Assembly (NCBI RefSeq): GCF_001698815.1
Contig: NZ_LGSI01000071.1
Location: 45,132 to 109,131 of the forward strand
Direction: 5' to 3'
Source: Pseudomonas syringae
GTDB lineage: Bacteria; Pseudomonadota; Gammaproteobacteria; Pseudomonadales; Pseudomonadaceae
Length of the DNA stretch: 64,000 bases
In this document: positions 25,737 through 37,627 of the stretch, piece after piece
How the letters are laid out: each line of letters starts with the position of its first letter
How positions within the stretch are numbered: the stretch's first letter is position 1
Notes under the pieces: model-generated
Told to the model about the DNA's origin: nothing
Database searches by the model: none
The model's input: the letters and a program-made list of their open reading frames with translations, nothing else
Program-made: the position numbers and the translations under genes

Positions 25737-26163
25737 GCAGTTCTTTCGCCCGCTGACAGAACGCATCAACCAGCGTGTTGGCAGCCTGGTTGAACAATGG
25801 CCCAAGGGTCGCGCGAACGATGGGACCGGCATAGTCGAAGGACAGATCCAGGCTGATCTTGCAGGCTTTTTCGCCCAGCGCCTTGAACGTCCAGACGCCG
25901 TGCAGCTGATTGAACGGCCCTTCGACCAGATCCATCACAATCGACTGCCCCGGTACGAGCGTGTTTTGCGTTACAAAATGTTGGCTGAGCCCACCTTTGG
26001 CGATTTCCAGGCTGGCACGCATGCGCTCGTCGCTTGCCTCCAGCACCTTCGCCGAAGAACACCACGGCAGGAACTCGGAATAGCGAGCCACGTCATTTAC
26101 CAGGTCGTACAGAGCTTGAGCCGGATAAGGCAAAAGGGCGGAGCGTTGAATATGCGTAGTCAT
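25729..26163 (-). CDS. ratA: RatA-like START/SRPBCC domain protein
   Basis: The 144-residue product is a complete SRPBCC (polyketide cyclase/START) domain: MTTHIQRSALLPYPAQALYDLVNDV, YSEFLPWCSSAKVLE and GPFNQLHGVWTFKALGEKACKISLDLSF. E. coli RatA was described as inhibiting 50S association; the eukaryotic homologue COQ10 binds ubiquinone. Which role applies here cannot be told from sequence. It lies just upstream of rnfH on the same strand and 7 bases after the transporter gene. Confidence 0.88.
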   Translation of the reverse strand: MTTHIQRSALLPYPAQALYDLVNDVARYSEFLPWCSSAKVLEASDERMRASLEIAKGGLSQHFVTQNTLVPGQSIVMDLVEGPFNQLHGVWTFKALGEKACKISLDLSFDYAGPIVRATLGPLFNQAANTLVDAFCQRAKELHG

Positions 26164-26170
26164 GTCAGCG

Positions 26171-27574
26171 TCACTTCCAAAGCTGAGCGGCAAACACAAC
26201 AAGAATGCCGAACGGCGCCACATAGCGCATCAAAAAGAACGTCAAGGCGAAAAGCATCGGGCTGCGGATCGACAGTTCGTCACGCACTGCCTCGCGGCCC
26301 ATCACCCAACCTGCGAATACTACGAAACACAAACCACCCAGCGGCAACATGATCCGCGAAGTGAAGAAATCGATGACGCCGAAAAAGTCCAGGCCCCCGG
26401 CTGCGCCCCATTGATAGAGATGGAATGCGCCGCCATCGTTCACGAAAAATTTGGCCTGCTGCCAGATGTTGAACGAAAACACGGTCCCGAGCCCGACAAA
26501 CCAGCAGCTGAATGCCAACCAGAACGTGACCCAGGCGCGGCGGATTTTAGTCCGCTCCACCAGATAGGCAACCATTGGCTCAAGCAGGGAAATCGCCGAA
26601 CTCCAGGCAGCTACCGCCACCAGGACGAAGAACACTACGCCCATCAGCTGACCGAACGCTACGTTGCCAAAGGCGAAGGGCAAGGTCACGAACATCAGGC
26701 CGGGACCTTCGCTCGGGTTCAGGCCAGCGGCAAAAACGATGGGAAACAACGCCAGCCCGGCCAGCAGCGACACAAAAGTATCCAGCAGGGCAACGCCAAC
26801 GATGGTTCCGGAAATCGACGAGTTTTTCGGCATGTAAGCGCCGTAGATCATGATCGAGCCGACGCCGACGCTCAGGGAAAAGAACGCGTGGCCCATGGCA
26901 GGCAATAACCCGTCGAGCAGCCTGGACGGGTTGAAGTCGAACATGAAATGCACGCCTTCCATGAAGTGCCCGGTGGTCAGGCTGTAGCCCAGCAGAATAA
27001 CCATCAGGATGAACAACAGCGGCATCATGATCCGCAGGCTGCGTTCCAGCCCGGCGACCACTCCCTTGGCGATGACCAGCGCCGAAAGCAGCATGAAGAT
27101 CGTGTGCCAGAGCACCAGCCTCCAGGGATCGCCGATGACGTTGCCGAAATAAGCGCCAACCTGATCAGCAGTTACGCCCTGAAAATCTCCACGCCCCATG
27201 TCGATGATGTAATCCAGCGACCAGCCGCCCACCACGCTATAAAAAGACAGGATCAGCAGCGCGGTGATCATTCCGGCAAAAGCGCCCCAGGACCAGCGCG
27301 CTGAATGCCCGGCCTCAATCGCCAACACCTTCAAGGCGTTGGCCGGGCTCAGGCGCGAACGACGGCCGATCAACGTCTCGGCGAGCATCACCGGGACGCC
27401 AATCAGCGCGATACAGGCCAGGAACACCAGCACGAACGCACCGCCGCCATAGACGCCGACCATGTAGGGAAATTTCCAGATACTGCCCAGACCCACGGCA
27501 GAACCGGTCGCTGCCAGAATGAACACCCAGCGGCTTGCCCAGCCGCCATGGACCGAAACCTTGTCCGTCGACAT
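26171..27574 (-). CDS. Sodium-dependent transporter, NSS/SNF family
   Basis: A 467-residue inner-membrane symporter of the neurotransmitter:sodium symporter family. The N-terminal signature GSAVGLGSIWKFPYMVGVYGG (first membrane segment with the unwound sodium/substrate site) is clear, and 11-12 hydrophobic segments follow. The substrate is probably an amino acid, as in LeuT, but is not predictable. The ATG (MSTDKVSVHG) is taken over a TTG five codons upstream; neither has a strong ribosome-binding site. It lies 7 bases from ratA and divergent from smpB. Confidence 0.9.
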   Translation of the reverse strand: MSTDKVSVHGGWASRWVFILAATGSAVGLGSIWKFPYMVGVYGGGAFVLVFLACIALIGVPVMLAETLIGRRSRLSPANALKVLAIEAGHSARWSWGAFAGMITALLILSFYSVVGGWSLDYIIDMGRGDFQGVTADQVGAYFGNVIGDPWRLVLWHTIFMLLSALVIAKGVVAGLERSLRIMMPLLFILMVILLGYSLTTGHFMEGVHFMFDFNPSRLLDGLLPAMGHAFFSLSVGVGSIMIYGAYMPKNSSISGTIVGVALLDTFVSLLAGLALFPIVFAAGLNPSEGPGLMFVTLPFAFGNVAFGQLMGVVFFVLVAVAAWSSAISLLEPMVAYLVERTKIRRAWVTFWLAFSCWFVGLGTVFSFNIWQQAKFFVNDGGAFHLYQWGAAGGLDFFGVIDFFTSRIMLPLGGLCFVVFAGWVMGREAVRDELSIRSPMLFALTFFLMRYVAPFGILVVFAAQLWK

Positions 27575-27672
27575 CGTAGACACGTCCAACCAAAAAAGAG
27601 ACGCATTGTCCGGGATTCAATCAACCTGCTCAAGCACGCAGCTTCCCCATAGCCGATATCGAAGCGAGTCCC

Positions 27673-27678
27673 TATAAT
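27673..27678 (+). promoter_or_regulatory. -10 element hugging the smpB start
   Basis: A perfect TATAAT ends 9 bases before the smpB ATG. A transcript starting 7-9 bases downstream of it would have almost no 5' leader. The -35 region is weak. Confidence 0.55.
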
Positions 27679-27687
27679 GCGTCGCCT

Positions 27688-28170
27688 ATGGCTAAGCTCA
27701 AGAAACATCCCACAGGGACCATCGCGCAAAATAAAAAGGCGCGTCACGATTACTTCATCGAACACAAGTTCGAGGCCGGTCTGGTCCTGGCTGGCTGGGA
27801 AGTAAAAAGCCTGCGTGCCAACAAGGTACAGCTGGTCGACAGTTATGTGCTGCTCAAAGATGGCGAGGCGTGGCTGATGGGTAGCCATATCTCACCGTTG
27901 ACGACTGCAAGCACGCACGTCATCGCTGACCCGACACGCACCCGTAAACTCCTTCTGAACCAGCGTGAGCTTGAAAAGCTCATCACCTCGGTGCAGCAGA
28001 AAGGCTATGCCTGCGTGGCCCTTTCCATTTACTGGAAAGCGCACTTGATCAAGTGCGAAATCGCACTGGGCAAAGGCAAGAAGGAATACGACAAGCGCCA
28101 CACCGAACGGGAACGCGACTCCGATCGCGAACTGCAACGGGCCGTGCGCAGCAAGGGCAAGGATGATTAG
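27688..28170 (+). CDS. smpB: SsrA-binding protein SmpB
   Basis: Partner of tmRNA in rescue of stalled ribosomes. The 160-residue protein starts MAKLKKHPTGTIAQNKKARHDYFI, has the OB-fold segment LAGWEVKSLRANKVQL, and ends in the basic tail KKEYDKRHTERERDSDRELQRA that enters the mRNA channel. No Shine-Dalgarno sequence is visible and a TATAAT lies just upstream, so the mRNA may be leaderless. Its RNA partner ssrA is about 8 kb downstream on the same strand. Confidence 0.96.
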   Translation: MAKLKKHPTGTIAQNKKARHDYFIEHKFEAGLVLAGWEVKSLRANKVQLVDSYVLLKDGEAWLMGSHISPLTTASTHVIADPTRTRKLLLNQRELEKLITSVQQKGYACVALSIYWKAHLIKCEIALGKGKKEYDKRHTERERDSDRELQRAVRSKGKDD

Positions 28171-28240
28171 GTTGCCCGTCTTGTAGGAGATTTCGCCGTG
28201 CTGTCGACACGGCGCTGTCGTCCAGCAAACACCGGCTCCC

Positions 28241-28328
28241 GTTGGAGCGAGGCTTGCCCGCGAATCAGGCGCCTCGGTGAACCAGATCTACCGCGTTATC
28301 GCTCTTCGCGGGCAAGCCTCGCTCCAAC
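28241..28328. repeat. REPIN element (copy 2)
   Basis: Left arm GTTGGAGCGAGGCTTGCCCG and its complement at the right end flank a spacer with GGCGCCTCGG and GCGTTATCGC. It is the inverted, full-length counterpart of the element at 24171-24254. It sits between the convergent genes smpB and lldR, next to a further REP-like stretch (GCCGACAGGTTGGCTCCTAC). Confidence 0.85.
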
Positions 28329-28440
28329 GAGCATTTCAACTCGATGGCTGTGCGTTGTTTAAACTTGTTCGCGAAGCAGTATTTCTGGTCACGCAGGACC
28401 TACGCCTCGCCGACAGGTTGGCTCCTACAAGGTTTGCAGT

Positions 28441-29208
28441 TCACATCCCATTGCGCCGCTCTGCCCGAGCGGTGCGTTGTACCTGCTGGCGCACTTCTTC
28501 CAACACCTCCTGCACATACAGCAAATGACGACTGGAGACTTCCCGCGCGTCTTCGCCACGGCCTTCGATGATCGCCAGATACAGCTCGCGATGCTGGCTG
28601 ATCAGCATGTCCCGGGTTTCCGTGCGCTGTTTGTACATTCCGCCGATATTGATCAATACATTGCGCTTGAGCAGATCGAACAGCCCGCGAATCGTATGCA
28701 GCAACACGGCGTTGTGGCTGGCTTCGGCAATCGCCAGGTGAAAGCTGGCATCGGCCGCGCTTTCTTCAACACGACTGACCTCACCGTCCCTTGAGTAGCA
28801 ATCCTGAAGCGCTTCGAACGCCAGACGCAGGCGTTCGCGATCCACATCAGTGGCGCGAATCGCGGCGTAATACGCACAGGACGCTTCGAGGGTGTGGCGG
28901 AACTCCAGTAAATCGCGCTGGGCATCCGGGCTGCTTTCCAGCAGATGCAACAACGGATCACTGAAAGTCGATCCGAGATTTTCCACCACGTAATTGCCGC
29001 CGCCCTGGCGACTGATCAATAGTCCCTTGGCCGTGAGTTTCTGAATCGCCTCGCGCAGTGATGGGCGGGACACACCAAATTGTTCGGCAAGGGCACGTTC
29101 GGCGGGCAAACGCCCTCCGGATTTCAACGTGCCTTCAAGAATCATTCTTTCCAGCTGCTCGACAATATCGTCGGACAAACGGCGCTGACGCACCTGATCA
29201 AAGCCCAT
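28441..29208 (-). CDS. lldR: Lactate-responsive repressor LldR (GntR/FadR family)
   Basis: A 255-residue regulator with an N-terminal GntR winged helix (RQRRLSDDIVEQLERMILEG, GGRLPAERALAEQFGVSRPSLREAIQKL) and a C-terminal FCD ligand domain (FRHTLEASCAYYAA, SFHLAIAEASHN with the metal-binding Asp/His set). The start at MGFDQV has AGGA just upstream. It is divergent from lldP, with a perfect FadR-type operator between them, so it probably represses the lactate operon in the absence of L-lactate, as LldR does in P. aeruginosa. Confidence 0.93.
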   Translation of the reverse strand: MGFDQVRQRRLSDDIVEQLERMILEGTLKSGGRLPAERALAEQFGVSRPSLREAIQKLTAKGLLISRQGGGNYVVENLGSTFSDPLLHLLESSPDAQRDLLEFRHTLEASCAYYAAIRATDVDRERLRLAFEALQDCYSRDGEVSRVEESAADASFHLAIAEASHNAVLLHTIRGLFDLLKRNVLINIGGMYKQRTETRDMLISQHRELYLAIIEGRGEDAREVSSRHLLYVQEVLEEVRQQVQRTARAERRNGM

Positions 29209-29402
29209 AAATCCTCGCTTCACATCCCCGAACACGTGTCGGGGCCGCCTATTCTGGCTGATTGCCGTCGGCTCGACACCTGCCAGATGCCGCTGGAATC
29301 AGCCCATAAGGACTGCATTTCCAGCCGCACCCGACCAAAGTCGTAGTACGGCAAATTGACACACCACGTCCAAGGCTTTTACCCTAGCGCTTAGTCATTG
29401 TA

Positions 29403-29419
29403 AATTGGTATTACCAATT
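29403..29419. promoter_or_regulatory. LldR operator (perfect palindrome)
   Basis: AATTGGTATTACCAATT is a perfect 17-base palindrome containing the FadR/GntR core TNGTNNNACNA. It lies in the 403-base lldR-lldP gap, 193 bases from lldP and 194 from lldR. No other strong element was seen in this gap. Confidence 0.8.
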
Positions 29420-29611
29420 AGCCAATGCCAGCGTTTTGATGGCTAACCTCTTCAGCGCTGCAAGACCTTTCGAGCGAAAGGCTTGAGCTGGTGGACCCTG
29501 TGATTCGTTCGTCATTATCGACAAGACATTTGCTGGCATAACGTCGAATCGAAGCCGCGCGCGCGTACATGGAACACCAGGCCTAACCAAAAATAATTAG
29601 GGGCCACCCAC

Positions 29612-31309
29612 ATGCAGACCTGGCAACAACTCTATAACCCTCTGGGCAGCCTCGGCCTTTCCGCCGCCGCCGCACTCATCCCAATCGTGTTCTTCTTTCT
29701 GGCCTTGGCGGTGTTTCGCCTAAAAGGTCATATCGCAGGCAGTATCACGCTGGCGTTGTCAGTGATTGTGGCGATTTTCGCTTTCCAGATGCCAGCTGAC
29801 ATGGCCCTCGCGGCTGCCGGATATGGCTTCGCGTATGGCTTGTGGCCCATTGCCTGGATCATCGTGGCTGCGGTTTTTCTCTACAAACTGACCGTCAAGA
29901 GCGGCCAGTTCGAGATCATCCGCAGTTCGGTCATGTCCATTACCGATGACCAGCGTCTGCAAGTGCTACTGATCGGCTTCTGCTTCGGCGCATTCCTGGA
30001 AGGTGCCGCCGGTTTCGGCGCACCCGTGGCCATTACCGCCGCGCTGCTGGTTGGCCTGGGCCTGAATCCGCTGTACGCGGCTGGCCTGTGCCTGATCGCC
30101 AACACTGCACCGGTTGCGTTCGGCGCGCTGGGTATTCCGATCATCGTTGCCGGTCAGGTCTCCGGGATCGATCCGTTCAAGATCGGCGCCATGGCCGGTC
30201 GTCAACTGCCGCTGCTGTCGCTGTTCGTACCGTTCTGGCTGATGTTCATGATGGACGGCCTGCGCGGCGTCAAGGAAACCTGGCCGGCTGCGCTGGTGGC
30301 AGGCTTGAGCTTCGCGATCACTCAGTACCTGACGTCCAACTACATCGGCCCTGAACTGCCGGATATAACCTCGGCACTGGTCAGTCTGGTTTCCCTGACT
30401 CTGTTCCTCAAGGTCTGGCAGCCACAGCGCGCAGCAGATTCCGAATTTGTGGTCGCCACCGCTGGCGGCGCGGCCATGCTGGGCAATCCGGGCGGCTTCG
30501 GTCAGCCACGCACTTCGGTCAAATCCCCTTACACCCTGGGGCAGATCCTCAAAGCGTGGTCACCGTTCCTGATTCTGACGGTAATGGTCACCATCTGGAC
30601 CCTCAAACCGTTCAAGGCCATGTTCGCCGCCGGTGGCGCGATGCAGGCGTGGACCATGAACTTCGCCATTCCGCACCTTGACCAACTGGTCATGAAAGGC
30701 GCACCGATTGTTGCCAAGGCGACGGCGATGCCAGCCGTCTACAAATTCGATCTGATTGCAGCTTCCGGTACGGCCATTCTGTTCTCGGCGATCCTGTCGA
30801 TGATCGTGCTGAAGATCAGCGCCGGCACTGGTCTGACCACTTTTAAGGAAACCTTGAAAGAACTGCGCTGGGCCATCGTGTCCATCGGCATGGTGTTGGC
30901 TTTCGCCTTCGTCATGAACTACTCGGGCATGTCTTCCACGTTGGCGCTGGTATTGGCTGGCACTGGCGCGGCCTTCCCGTTCTTCTCGCCGTTCCTCGGC
31001 TGGCTGGGCGTATTCCTGACCGGTTCCGACACCTCCGCCAACGCGCTGTTCGGTTCGTTGCAGGCCACGACGGCGCACCAGATCGGTGTCAGTGATGTGC
31101 TGATGGTCGCGGCCAACTCCAGCGGTGGTGTGACCGGCAAGATGATTTCGCCACAGTCCATCGCCGTTGCCTGCGCAGCCACCGGGCTGGTGGGCAAGGA
31201 ATCGGACCTGTTCCGGTTTACGCTCAAACACAGCCTGTTCTTCGCCACCATCGTGGGCTGCATCACCTACGCCCAGGCCTACTGGTTCACCGGCATGCTG
31301 GTGCACTAA
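29612..31309 (+). CDS. lldP: L-lactate permease
   Basis: A 565-residue proton-coupled lactate importer. It has at least 12 hydrophobic segments, the conserved AFLEGAAGFGAPVAITAAL motif near residue 130 and, near the C-terminus, FLTGSDTSANALFG and SSGGVTGKMISPQSIAVA, all typical of LldP/GlcA transporters. It is the first gene of the lldP-lldD-dld operon, followed by lldD at 77 bases. Confidence 0.97.
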   Translation: MQTWQQLYNPLGSLGLSAAAALIPIVFFFLALAVFRLKGHIAGSITLALSVIVAIFAFQMPADMALAAAGYGFAYGLWPIAWIIVAAVFLYKLTVKSGQFEIIRSSVMSITDDQRLQVLLIGFCFGAFLEGAAGFGAPVAITAALLVGLGLNPLYAAGLCLIANTAPVAFGALGIPIIVAGQVSGIDPFKIGAMAGRQLPLLSLFVPFWLMFMMDGLRGVKETWPAALVAGLSFAITQYLTSNYIGPELPDITSALVSLVSLTLFLKVWQPQRAADSEFVVATAGGAAMLGNPGGFGQPRTSVKSPYTLGQILKAWSPFLILTVMVTIWTLKPFKAMFAAGGAMQAWTMNFAIPHLDQLVMKGAPIVAKATAMPAVYKFDLIAASGTAILFSAILSMIVLKISAGTGLTTFKETLKELRWAIVSIGMVLAFAFVMNYSGMSSTLALVLAGTGAAFPFFSPFLGWLGVFLTGSDTSANALFGSLQATTAHQIGVSDVLMVAANSSGGVTGKMISPQSIAVACAATGLVGKESDLFRFTLKHSLFFATIVGCITYAQAYWFTGMLVH

Positions 31310-31386
31310 ATGAGACGAGCGCCGGGTGCGCCATTGCGCGCCTGGCGGCTACTTACCAGGCTATTTACAAGAGATTGCGAGAGCCC

Positions 31387-32532
31387 ATGATCATTTCCGC
31401 CTCCACTGATTATCGTGCCGCAGCGCAACGCAAGCTGCCGCCATTCCTGTTTCACTACGCCGACGGCGGCGCTTACGCCGAGCACACCCTGCGCCACAAC
31501 GTATCGGACCTGGCCAGCATTGCCCTGCGCCAGCGGGTCCTGAAGAACATGTCAGAGCTGAGCCTGGAGACCACGTTGTTCGGCGAAAACCTGAGCATGC
31601 CGGTTGCGCTGGCACCCATCGGACTTTGCGGGATGTACGCCCGGCGCGGTGAAGTGCAGGCGGCGCGTGCGGCGGCAGCCAAGGGCATTCCATTCACCTT
31701 GTCCACCGTCTCGGTATGCCCCATCGAAGAAGTCGCGCCGGCCATCGACCGTCCCATCTGGTTTCAGCTCTACGTACTCAAAGACCGCGGCTTCATGCGC
31801 AATGCCCTGGAGCGGGCCAAGGCCGCCGGGGTCAAGACTCTGGTGTTCACTGTCGACATGCCGGTGCCGGGTGCTCGTTACCGCGACGCCCATCACGGCA
31901 TGAGCGGCGTGAACGGGCCGACGCGGCGGATTCTGCAAGCCATGACTCATCCACAGTGGGCCTGGGACGTTGGCGTCAAAGGTCGCCCGCATGACCTGGG
32001 CAACATCTCGACCTACCTTGGCAACCCTACCGGCCTGGCCGACTATATCGGCTGGCTAGGGGCGAATTTCGATCCGTCGATTTCATGGAAGGATCTGGAG
32101 TGGATCCGCGAAACCTGGGACGGGCCGATGCTCATCAAGGGCATCCTCGACCCCGAAGACGCCCGGGACGCAGTGAGCTTTGGCGCTGACGGCATCATTG
32201 TTTCCAACCATGGCGGCCGCCAGCTCGACGGCGTGCTGTCGAGTGCCCGCGCCTTGCCGGCCATTGCCGACGCGGTGAAGGGCGAACTGAAGATCCTCGC
32301 CGATTCCGGCATTCGTAGCGGTCTGGATGTAGTGCGAATGATTGCCCTGGGTGCCGATGCGGTACTGATTGGACGCGCATTCATTTATGCCCTGGCAACC
32401 CATGGCGAGGCGGGCGTGAAGAACCTTCTCGACCTGTTCGAAAAAGAAATGCGCGTGGCCATGGTGCTGACCGGGGCCAAATCCATCAGCGAGATATCTC
32501 GCGACTCACTCGTCCGTGAACTGGGCGCCTGA
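31387..32532 (+). CDS. lldD: L-lactate dehydrogenase (quinone, FMN)
   Basis: FMN-dependent alpha-hydroxyacid dehydrogenase that oxidises L-lactate to pyruvate and passes electrons to the respiratory chain. The 381-residue TIM barrel has APIGLCGMYARRGEVQAARAA, the FMN/substrate segment TVDMPVPGARYRD and the catalytic His in IIVSNHGGRQLDG. The ATG start (MIISASTDYRAA) has GAGAG upstream and is preferred over a TTG 12 bases before it. Confidence 0.97.
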   Translation: MIISASTDYRAAAQRKLPPFLFHYADGGAYAEHTLRHNVSDLASIALRQRVLKNMSELSLETTLFGENLSMPVALAPIGLCGMYARRGEVQAARAAAAKGIPFTLSTVSVCPIEEVAPAIDRPIWFQLYVLKDRGFMRNALERAKAAGVKTLVFTVDMPVPGARYRDAHHGMSGVNGPTRRILQAMTHPQWAWDVGVKGRPHDLGNISTYLGNPTGLADYIGWLGANFDPSISWKDLEWIRETWDGPMLIKGILDPEDARDAVSFGADGIIVSNHGGRQLDGVLSSARALPAIADAVKGELKILADSGIRSGLDVVRMIALGADAVLIGRAFIYALATHGEAGVKNLLDLFEKEMRVAMVLTGAKSISEISRDSLVRELGA

Positions 32533-32603
32533 GCCCCTGCACCCACGCACGCGGCTCGCCAGAAGCCGCGGCGCCCTGAACCTGACTTCCTGAGGAAGAC
32601 CGC

Positions 32604-35414
<2,811 letters not shown>

Positions 35415-35422
35415 TCCCATCA

Positions 35423-35446
35423 CAGGGCGCGAGGATCGCCCCTTTT
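35423..35446 (+). terminator. Terminator after dld
   Basis: GGGCG/CGCCC stem with a 7-base loop followed by CTTTTT, 10 bases after the dld stop; it closes the lactate operon. Confidence 0.75.
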
Positions 35447-35623
35447 TGGTGCCTTTTCGCCGTAATGTGGCTTTTACAAATTATCGCGAAAAGAAATAGA
35501 ACCCCTGCGTTTCAGCACAGTCAGTTTGTTTAAGCCCCGCAAATGAATTGGGGTCCTCGACAAACCTCGGACATCGGCCTCATAGACCGGCCATACCGAG
35601 TCCACAGGCTAAAGGAGATACAC

Positions 35624-35917
35624 ATGAAGCGCACAGCACTGACTGGATTGTTCCTCACCGCTGCACTGTTGGGTTCCCCGGTATTCGCCGCCGATGATCT
35701 GTGTGGTGCCAACCTGCAGACGCTCAAGGATGCCCAGGTTTCCACGAACACCAACATGAGCGCTGACGCCAAGAAGGATCTCGAGAAAACTGAGAAAGAT
35801 GCACGGGCTGCGCAAGCCAAGGGCACTCCTGCAGGCGACAAAGAATGTGTCGAGATCACCACCAAGCAAATCACCGCTCTGAAAAACATCGGTTCGGGTA
35901 GCGAAGGCGCCAAGTAA
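35624..35917 (+). CDS. Small secreted protein of unknown function
   Basis: A 97-residue precursor starting MKRTALTGLFLTAALLGSPVFAADD, a clear Sec signal peptide with an AxA cleavage site near residue 22, and a strong AAAGGAG site. The mature part is about 75 residues, highly hydrophilic and helical, with two cysteines (LCGAN and KECVE) that could form a disulfide. I recognise no domain. It stands alone between dld and ssrA and is followed by a 9-bp hairpin (ACGGCCAGC/GCTGGCCGT) without a T-run. Confidence 0.85.
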   Translation: MKRTALTGLFLTAALLGSPVFAADDLCGANLQTLKDAQVSTNTNMSADAKKDLEKTEKDARAAQAKGTPAGDKECVEITTKQITALKNIGSGSEGAK

Positions 35918-36030
35918 CACGCCTGTAACGGCCAGCCCAGCGGCTGGCCGTAGCTCGAAGCGCGTCAAAAGGTCGACGTGACTCCCTCACTGGAGTACAC
36001 TCCGCGACCTGACTGCGAAAGCAGTCAACT

Positions 36031-36419
36031 GGGGCCGTTTAGGATTCGACGCCGGTTGCGAAACTTTAGGTGCATGCCGACTTGGTAACAGAAGTCGTAA
36101 ATCCACTGTTGCAACTACTTATAGTTGCCAATGACGAAAACTACGGTGCTCAACTAGCTGCGTAAGCAGCCTAGCCCGCACTTCTGGTAGCTTCGGCTCC
36201 AGCAATCACTAGGGGATGTCTGTAAACCCAACGTGATTGTCATATAGAACAGAATCGCCGTGCAGTACGTTGTGGACGAAGCGGCTAAAACTTACACAAC
36301 TCGCCCAATGCACCCTGCCCGTCGGGCGGCTGAGGGTTAACTCAATAGACACGGCTAAGCATGTAGGACCGACAGCGGAGTACTGGCGGACGGGGGTTCA
36401 AATCCCCCCGGCTCCACCA
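36031..36419 (+). ncRNA. ssrA: Transfer-messenger RNA (tmRNA)
   Basis: A 389-nt tmRNA. The 5' end GGGGCCGTTTAGGATTCGACGCC and the 3' end GGTTCAAATCCCCCCGGCTCCACCA form the tRNA-like domain. The tag frame begins at 36127 and reads ANDENYGAQLAA then TAA at 36163-36165. It works with SmpB to rescue stalled ribosomes. A GCCCGC/GCGGGC hairpin follows at about 36437. The 3' end of ssrA is a frequent integration site, and the gene content changes to accessory right after it. Confidence 0.97.
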
Positions 36420-36584
36420 AACGAAACACCAGAGAGGCCCGCCCAGTGCGGGCTTCGCTGTATCTGGGGTTTCGAAAGTTGCTGAATGTTGTTGTGGGTT
36501 CATGTGAATAAATCCATGCCTCGGCGACGTCTCAGCAACCACCCTCCCCTGGCGTCCTGCCGATGAACACCAATCACTGTTTCT

Positions 36585-36851
36585 TCAGCAACAACGAGTC
36601 ATAGACTTCTCACGTGTGATCCCTGCTATTCGGCTTGCATCAGCAATTGCCGCCAGCTTTCCCGCTGCCTGGTCACCCCGCTCGCGCAAGTCGGCGAGCA
36701 CAGAGGTGAGGTCGCGGATTGTCGCGCTTCCTGCGGCAACTTTGGAATTGAGGGTGACCATCCTGACGTGCTCCCGCCAAACCGCTTTGAAATTCGCAAC
36801 GCCGTAGACCAACAGGCTCAGAGGGAAAAGGACGATGCTGATCGCCACCAC
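36585..36851 (-). CDS. Hypothetical small membrane protein, phage-remnant region
   Basis: A GTG-started 88-residue frame with one N-terminal membrane segment (about 2-22) and a helical, charged remainder (LADLRERGDQAAGKL). No family is recognised. It lies 18 bases after the 66-residue frame on the same strand, suggesting a small operon, in the decayed region next to ssrA. It may be a fragment. Confidence 0.4.
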   Translation of the reverse strand: MVAISIVLFPLSLLVYGVANFKAVWREHVRMVTLNSKVAAGSATIRDLTSVLADLRERGDQAAGKLAAIADASRIAGITREKSMTRCC

Positions 36852-36869
36852 TTCGCGCGTTACAAACCT

Positions 36870-37070
36870 TTACAACAGGAAGTCCGTGTCCTTGAGGTAG
36901 TACTCGAAGCGGTGTGCCCAGTGAATGGGATGGTTCGGGAAAAGACGGTTGTGGTCTGCTCGCGACAGCTTCACGCGGCGGTACCCCCTACGCATCAGGC
37001 GGATTGACCTATCCCGTCGCCGGATTCGCCGCCGCGTACTGAGTGCCCTGAAATCACACTTCGCGCTCAC
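36870..37070 (-). CDS. Hypothetical 66-residue basic protein
   Basis: A GTG-started frame rich in Arg in its first half (TRRRIRRRDRSIRLMRRGYRR) with a distinctive C-terminus (HPIHWAHRFEYYLKDTDFLL). The amino-acid pattern looks like a real, possibly phage-derived protein rather than a chance ORF, but I recognise no family. Confidence 0.45.
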   Translation of the reverse strand: MSAKCDFRALSTRRRIRRRDRSIRLMRRGYRRVKLSRADHNRLFPNHPIHWAHRFEYYLKDTDFLL

Positions 37071-37175
37071 TGGCGGACCAATCGACAGAGCCTGGCTGTG
37101 CGCACCCGGAACTCTGGTTTTGAAGCTCGGTGAGTAGCACGGCTACTACGACGGTAACAACGAGTGGGTGGGCTT

Positions 37176-37367
37176 ATGACTCCCCATGAATTCATCGAGA
37201 AGAGCGTCCACGACGAACTGGTCAAGCGGGGCTTCAAGGAAGGGATCTGCTTCAGTGTTGCCCGCCACGCCGTCGACTATTACCGACAGCGCAGCATGTT
37301 CAAGAAGAATGTCATCGCTGATGTCCTGAGTTGGTCGAAGAAGCAGGCCAAGGATATGTCGCGTTAG
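37176..37367 (+). CDS. Hypothetical 63-residue protein, phage-remnant region
   Basis: Begins MTPHEFIEKSVHDELVKRGF with a G-rich site about 6 bases upstream. The product is helical, with no membrane segment and no recognised domain. Its stop abuts the stop of the next, convergent small gene. Confidence 0.5.
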   Translation: MTPHEFIEKSVHDELVKRGFKEGICFSVARHAVDYYRQRSMFKKNVIADVLSWSKKQAKDMSR

Positions 37368-37583
37368 TTAGTCCTGCGGATACCACATGTGGCGGTCAGG
37401 TTCCTCCGTGTCCAGTTCTTGAGTCCAGTTATGGCCGCACTCTTTGCATTCATAGGCAGTTACCAGCTTGCCCGGCACCCCTTGCGTGCCGTGTTTAATG
37501 AATTTGTCCGATAGCCCCAGATCTTCGACTTCTTTCATTGCTTCGCTACAGCAGTCGCCAATACCCATCTTTTTCAACTCCAT
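37368..37583 (-). CDS. Hypothetical 71-residue zinc-ribbon-like protein
   Basis: Begins MELKKMGIGDCCSEAMKEVE and contains a CxxC pair in YECKECGHNW, plus the earlier CC pair, so a small zinc-ribbon fold is likely. It is divergent from the methyltransferase-like pseudogene. Such short zinc proteins are common in phages; no function can be named. Confidence 0.5.
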   Translation of the reverse strand: MELKKMGIGDCCSEAMKEVEDLGLSDKFIKHGTQGVPGKLVTAYECKECGHNWTQELDTEEPDRHMWYPQD

Positions 37584-37627
37584 AAATGAAACCCGACTCT
37601 AGCCGCAATTCACGGCGAGGTACCACC

